Positions 62,396-64,000 of a stretch of DNA of 64,000 nucleotides are shown here, one piece after another; the first letter of the stretch is position 1, and each line of letters starts with the position of its first letter. The translations under genes and the position numbers were made by a program. Under the pieces are notes generated by a model. The model searched no databases, was not told the DNA's origin, and saw nothing but the letters and a program-made list of their open reading frames with translations. The stretch lies in the NCBI RefSeq assembly GCF_004792695.1, contig NZ_SRXU01000006.1, positions 1 to 64,000 on the forward strand, given 5' to 3'. This DNA is from Sphingomonas naasensis. Lineage in GTDB: Bacteria; Pseudomonadota; Alphaproteobacteria; Sphingomonadales; Sphingomonadaceae.

Positions 62396-62835
62396 ATGCG
62401 ATGGCTTCTGGCTGCTGCGACACTGGCGCCCGCGTCTTCTCTGGCAAATCCCGCGATGGCATGCACGCCGGCGCCGCCGAACAGCATCGCGGCACCCTCT
62501 CCCGCGCCCGGATCGATGCCGCGGCCGTGAAGACGTTCGCCGAGGCGCGCTATGTCGCGCAGGTCGTCGTACTGCGCGCGCCGAGGCCGCGACTGCTCGC
62601 CGAGAAGGTCGCGCCGCCACCGGGCTTGCTGCGCGTCACCGCGGTGATCAAGGGCACGGTGCCCGCCACCCTGACGGTGCCGCTTCCCGACCCCTGTCTC
62701 GCCTATTTCCAGAAAGTGGGCGCGCGGTTGATAGTGTCTGCGCGTTCGTCGCGCGAACAACCCGTGCCGATGCTCGCCGTCACGGTCGACTCGCTTCGCC
62801 GGCGCAAGCTCGGTGAATGGCGCCACCTTCGCTGA
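62396..62835 (+). pseudogene. Frameshifted gene for a small secreted protein
   Basis: The ATG at 62396, with GGGAGGG upstream, opens a good signal peptide (MRWLLAAATLAPASSLANPA, then MA-CTPAPPNSIAAP) but hits TGA at 62528. A second frame continues seamlessly as RIDAAAVKTFAEARYVAQVV and ends at 62835. The two frames join if one GC is removed from the GCGC at 62504-62507, so a dinucleotide gain is the simplest cause. It could be a true pseudogene, a sequencing error or phase-variable slippage. The intact product would be about 145 residues, exported, of unknown function. Confidence 0.6.
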
Positions 62836-62889
62836 CCAGGTGCGATTGGCCGGCCCTCGACCTTTCCCTTTGGGCGAGGGTCAGGAGCC

Positions 62890-64000
62890 TCAGCGCGCGG
62901 TGATCGTCGCCGTCCCGGCCTTGAGCCCGGGCGCGGTCGCGCGCACGCGCACCGTCCCGTGCCCGGTCCCGCGCAGCATCGCCAGCGCATTCCCGCCGAA
63001 TACCGGCCGCTCGGGCCAGGCGAACGGGGTATGCTCGGTTGGCGAGCCATTGTCGTACGCGACCAGCCGCCCCGGCCCCTCGACAGCGATCCGCACCCGA
63101 TCGGCCGCACCCGGCACCACCACCCCCCTGGCGTCGACCACCTCGACGCGGACGAAGCCGAGATCGTCGAAGCCGCCGCCCATCGCCGGCGCCTCGGCGG
63201 TGAGCCGGATCGCCGCCGGCGCACCCGCGCTGCGCAATTCGTCATTGCCGACGATCTTGCCGCTCGCGTCGCGCGCCACCGCGCGGATCGCCCCGGCTTC
63301 GAACGGCACCTCCCAGCGCCGGGCGCTGTCGTCGGCGGGCCGCGGCTTGCTCCCCAGCGAGCGGCCGTTGAGCAGCAGCTCGACGCTCGCGGCGTTGCTA
63401 TAGGCCTCGACTGCCTCGTTGTGCGGCGCGCGGTTCTCGGGCGACCAGTCGCGCAGCGCGCCTGGTCCGCGCGGCTGCGGCATCGCCACGCCGACCATCG
63501 TCGGCAGCTCGCTGGTGTCGATCACTTCGGTCACGCGGCGGGTGATCTTGACCACCGGCGTCTCGGCCCACCAGCTCGCCCGCTCCCAGCCGATCGGCTT
63601 GACGAAGTCGGTGCGGTCGGTGAGCCCCGAGGGGTTGCCGATCACCGGCCAGCCGGCGCGGTCGGCCTCGCCGAGATAATCGACGCCGGTCCACAGGAAC
63701 ATGCCCGCATAGGCCGGATTGTCGCGCACGATCACCCAGCTGCCGCGGTTCTTGCTGTTCTCGGTACCGATGATTTTCCGCGACGGCTTGTCGGCGTGCG
63801 CCTTGGCCAGCTCGTTTTCGCGGTAATTCTGCCCGACCACGTCGAGCATGTCGGCGAGGCCGTTCTCGTAATCCTTGGTCGTGTTCGGCCGGAACAGCGC
63901 CATCGTCACCGGGCGGGTCGGATCTTCGGCATGGAAGATCTTCATGAGACGCTCGACGATTGACTTGGCGACCAGCGGATAGGGCGTGTCGTGGATCTCG
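62890..64000 (-). CDS. Beta-galactosidase-like protein, family GH2 (3' part; continues past the right edge)
   Basis: The frame stays open to the window edge, reading EIHDTPYPLVAKSIVERLMK before the internal Met at 63945, so the gene starts outside. Visible are the end of a GH2 TIM barrel (IIGTENSKNRGSW with the nucleophile-type Glu, YAGMFLWTGVDYLGEA) and C-terminal immunoglobulin-like domains (VEAYSNAASVELLLNGRSLG, FVRVEVVDARGVVVPGAADR) typical of bacterial GH2 with DUF4982-like modules. It probably extends the side-chain degrading set to the right of the GH115 operon. Confidence 0.9.
   Translation of the reverse strand, partial: EIHDTPYPLVAKSIVERLMKIFHAEDPTRPVTMALFRPNTTKDYENGLADMLDVVGQNYRENELAKAHADKPSRKIIGTENSKNRGSWVIVRDNPAYAGMFLWTGVDYLGEADRAGWPVIGNPSGLTDRTDFVKPIGWERASWWAETPVVKITRRVTEVIDTSELPTMVGVAMPQPRGPGALRDWSPENRAPHNEAVEAYSNAASVELLLNGRSLGSKPRPADDSARRWEVPFEAGAIRAVARDASGKIVGNDELRSAGAPAAIRLTAEAPAMGGGFDDLGFVRVEVVDARGVVVPGAADRVRIAVEGPGRLVAYDNGSPTEHTPFAWPERPVFGGNALAMLRGTGHGTVRVRATAPGLKAGTATITAR

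Overview
The window is GC-rich chromosomal DNA that looks like a sphingomonad (Sphingomonadaceae, Alphaproteobacteria). The evidence is the hisS-prfA-prmC-DUF4167 gene order, large TonB-dependent receptors with no SusD partner, tryptophan-halogenase-like flavoproteins inside a sugar locus, and repeated inverted elements ending in GATCCTCCC/GGGAGGATC. The genus is inferred from family resemblance, not from a search. No rRNA, tRNA, CRISPR array, phage gene or transposase was recognised.

Layout. (1) Bases 1-16354 are mostly housekeeping and envelope functions: a polysaccharide flippase, a CBS-domain protein, two tandem DUF4139 proteins, DUF4167, prmC, prfA, hisS, a possible micro-ORF with a perfect Shine-Dalgarno, and a tripartite RND efflux operon. 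(2) Bases 16351-22399 form a tight minus-strand cluster: sodium:solute symporter, dgoK, dgoA and two halogenase-like flavoproteins. It is faced by a divergent FadR-type regulator and followed by a chemoreceptor. (3) Bases 25707-34844 hold an arabinose/galactose module: GH43, a clan-A glycosidase, an exported aldose epimerase, an IlvD/Edd dehydratase, an L-arabinose/D-galactose dehydrogenase and a TonB-dependent receptor. (4) Bases 34950-61450 are a pectin rhamnogalacturonan-I locus: PL11, two CE12 esterases, GH28, two GH105, a BNR_4 propeller protein, GH43, GH35, GH115, a second receptor, an MFS carrier and an IclR regulator. A non-phosphorylative L-rhamnose pathway is embedded in it (mutarotase, dehydrogenase, likely lactonase, dehydratase, 2-keto-3-deoxyrhamnonate dehydrogenase and diketo-acid hydrolase). 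(5) The right edge holds DUF1294, an exported VOC protein, a frameshifted secreted-protein gene and the 3' part of a GH2 gene that runs off the window.

How it works together (inference from families). The receptors import pectic oligosaccharides. PL11, CE12, GH105, GH35, GH43 and possibly the BNR_4 protein dismantle rhamnogalacturonan-I and its arabinan/galactan side chains. L-rhamnose goes to pyruvate and L-lactate through the diketo-hydrolase route. D-galactose can be oxidised, dehydrated, phosphorylated by DgoK and cleaved by DgoA. Genes within each module overlap by 1-7 nt, which points to operons.

The main oddities are: five long REPIN-like inverted repeats whose purine-rich ends can act as ribosome binding sites; a GH28 gene that starts exactly at one of these repeats and lacks a signal peptide; an efflux lipoprotein whose 5' end contains a short REP-like palindrome; a halogenase paralogue lacking the Lys, WxWxIP and Glu signatures; and the putative micro-ORF/hairpin/dyad upstream of the efflux operon.
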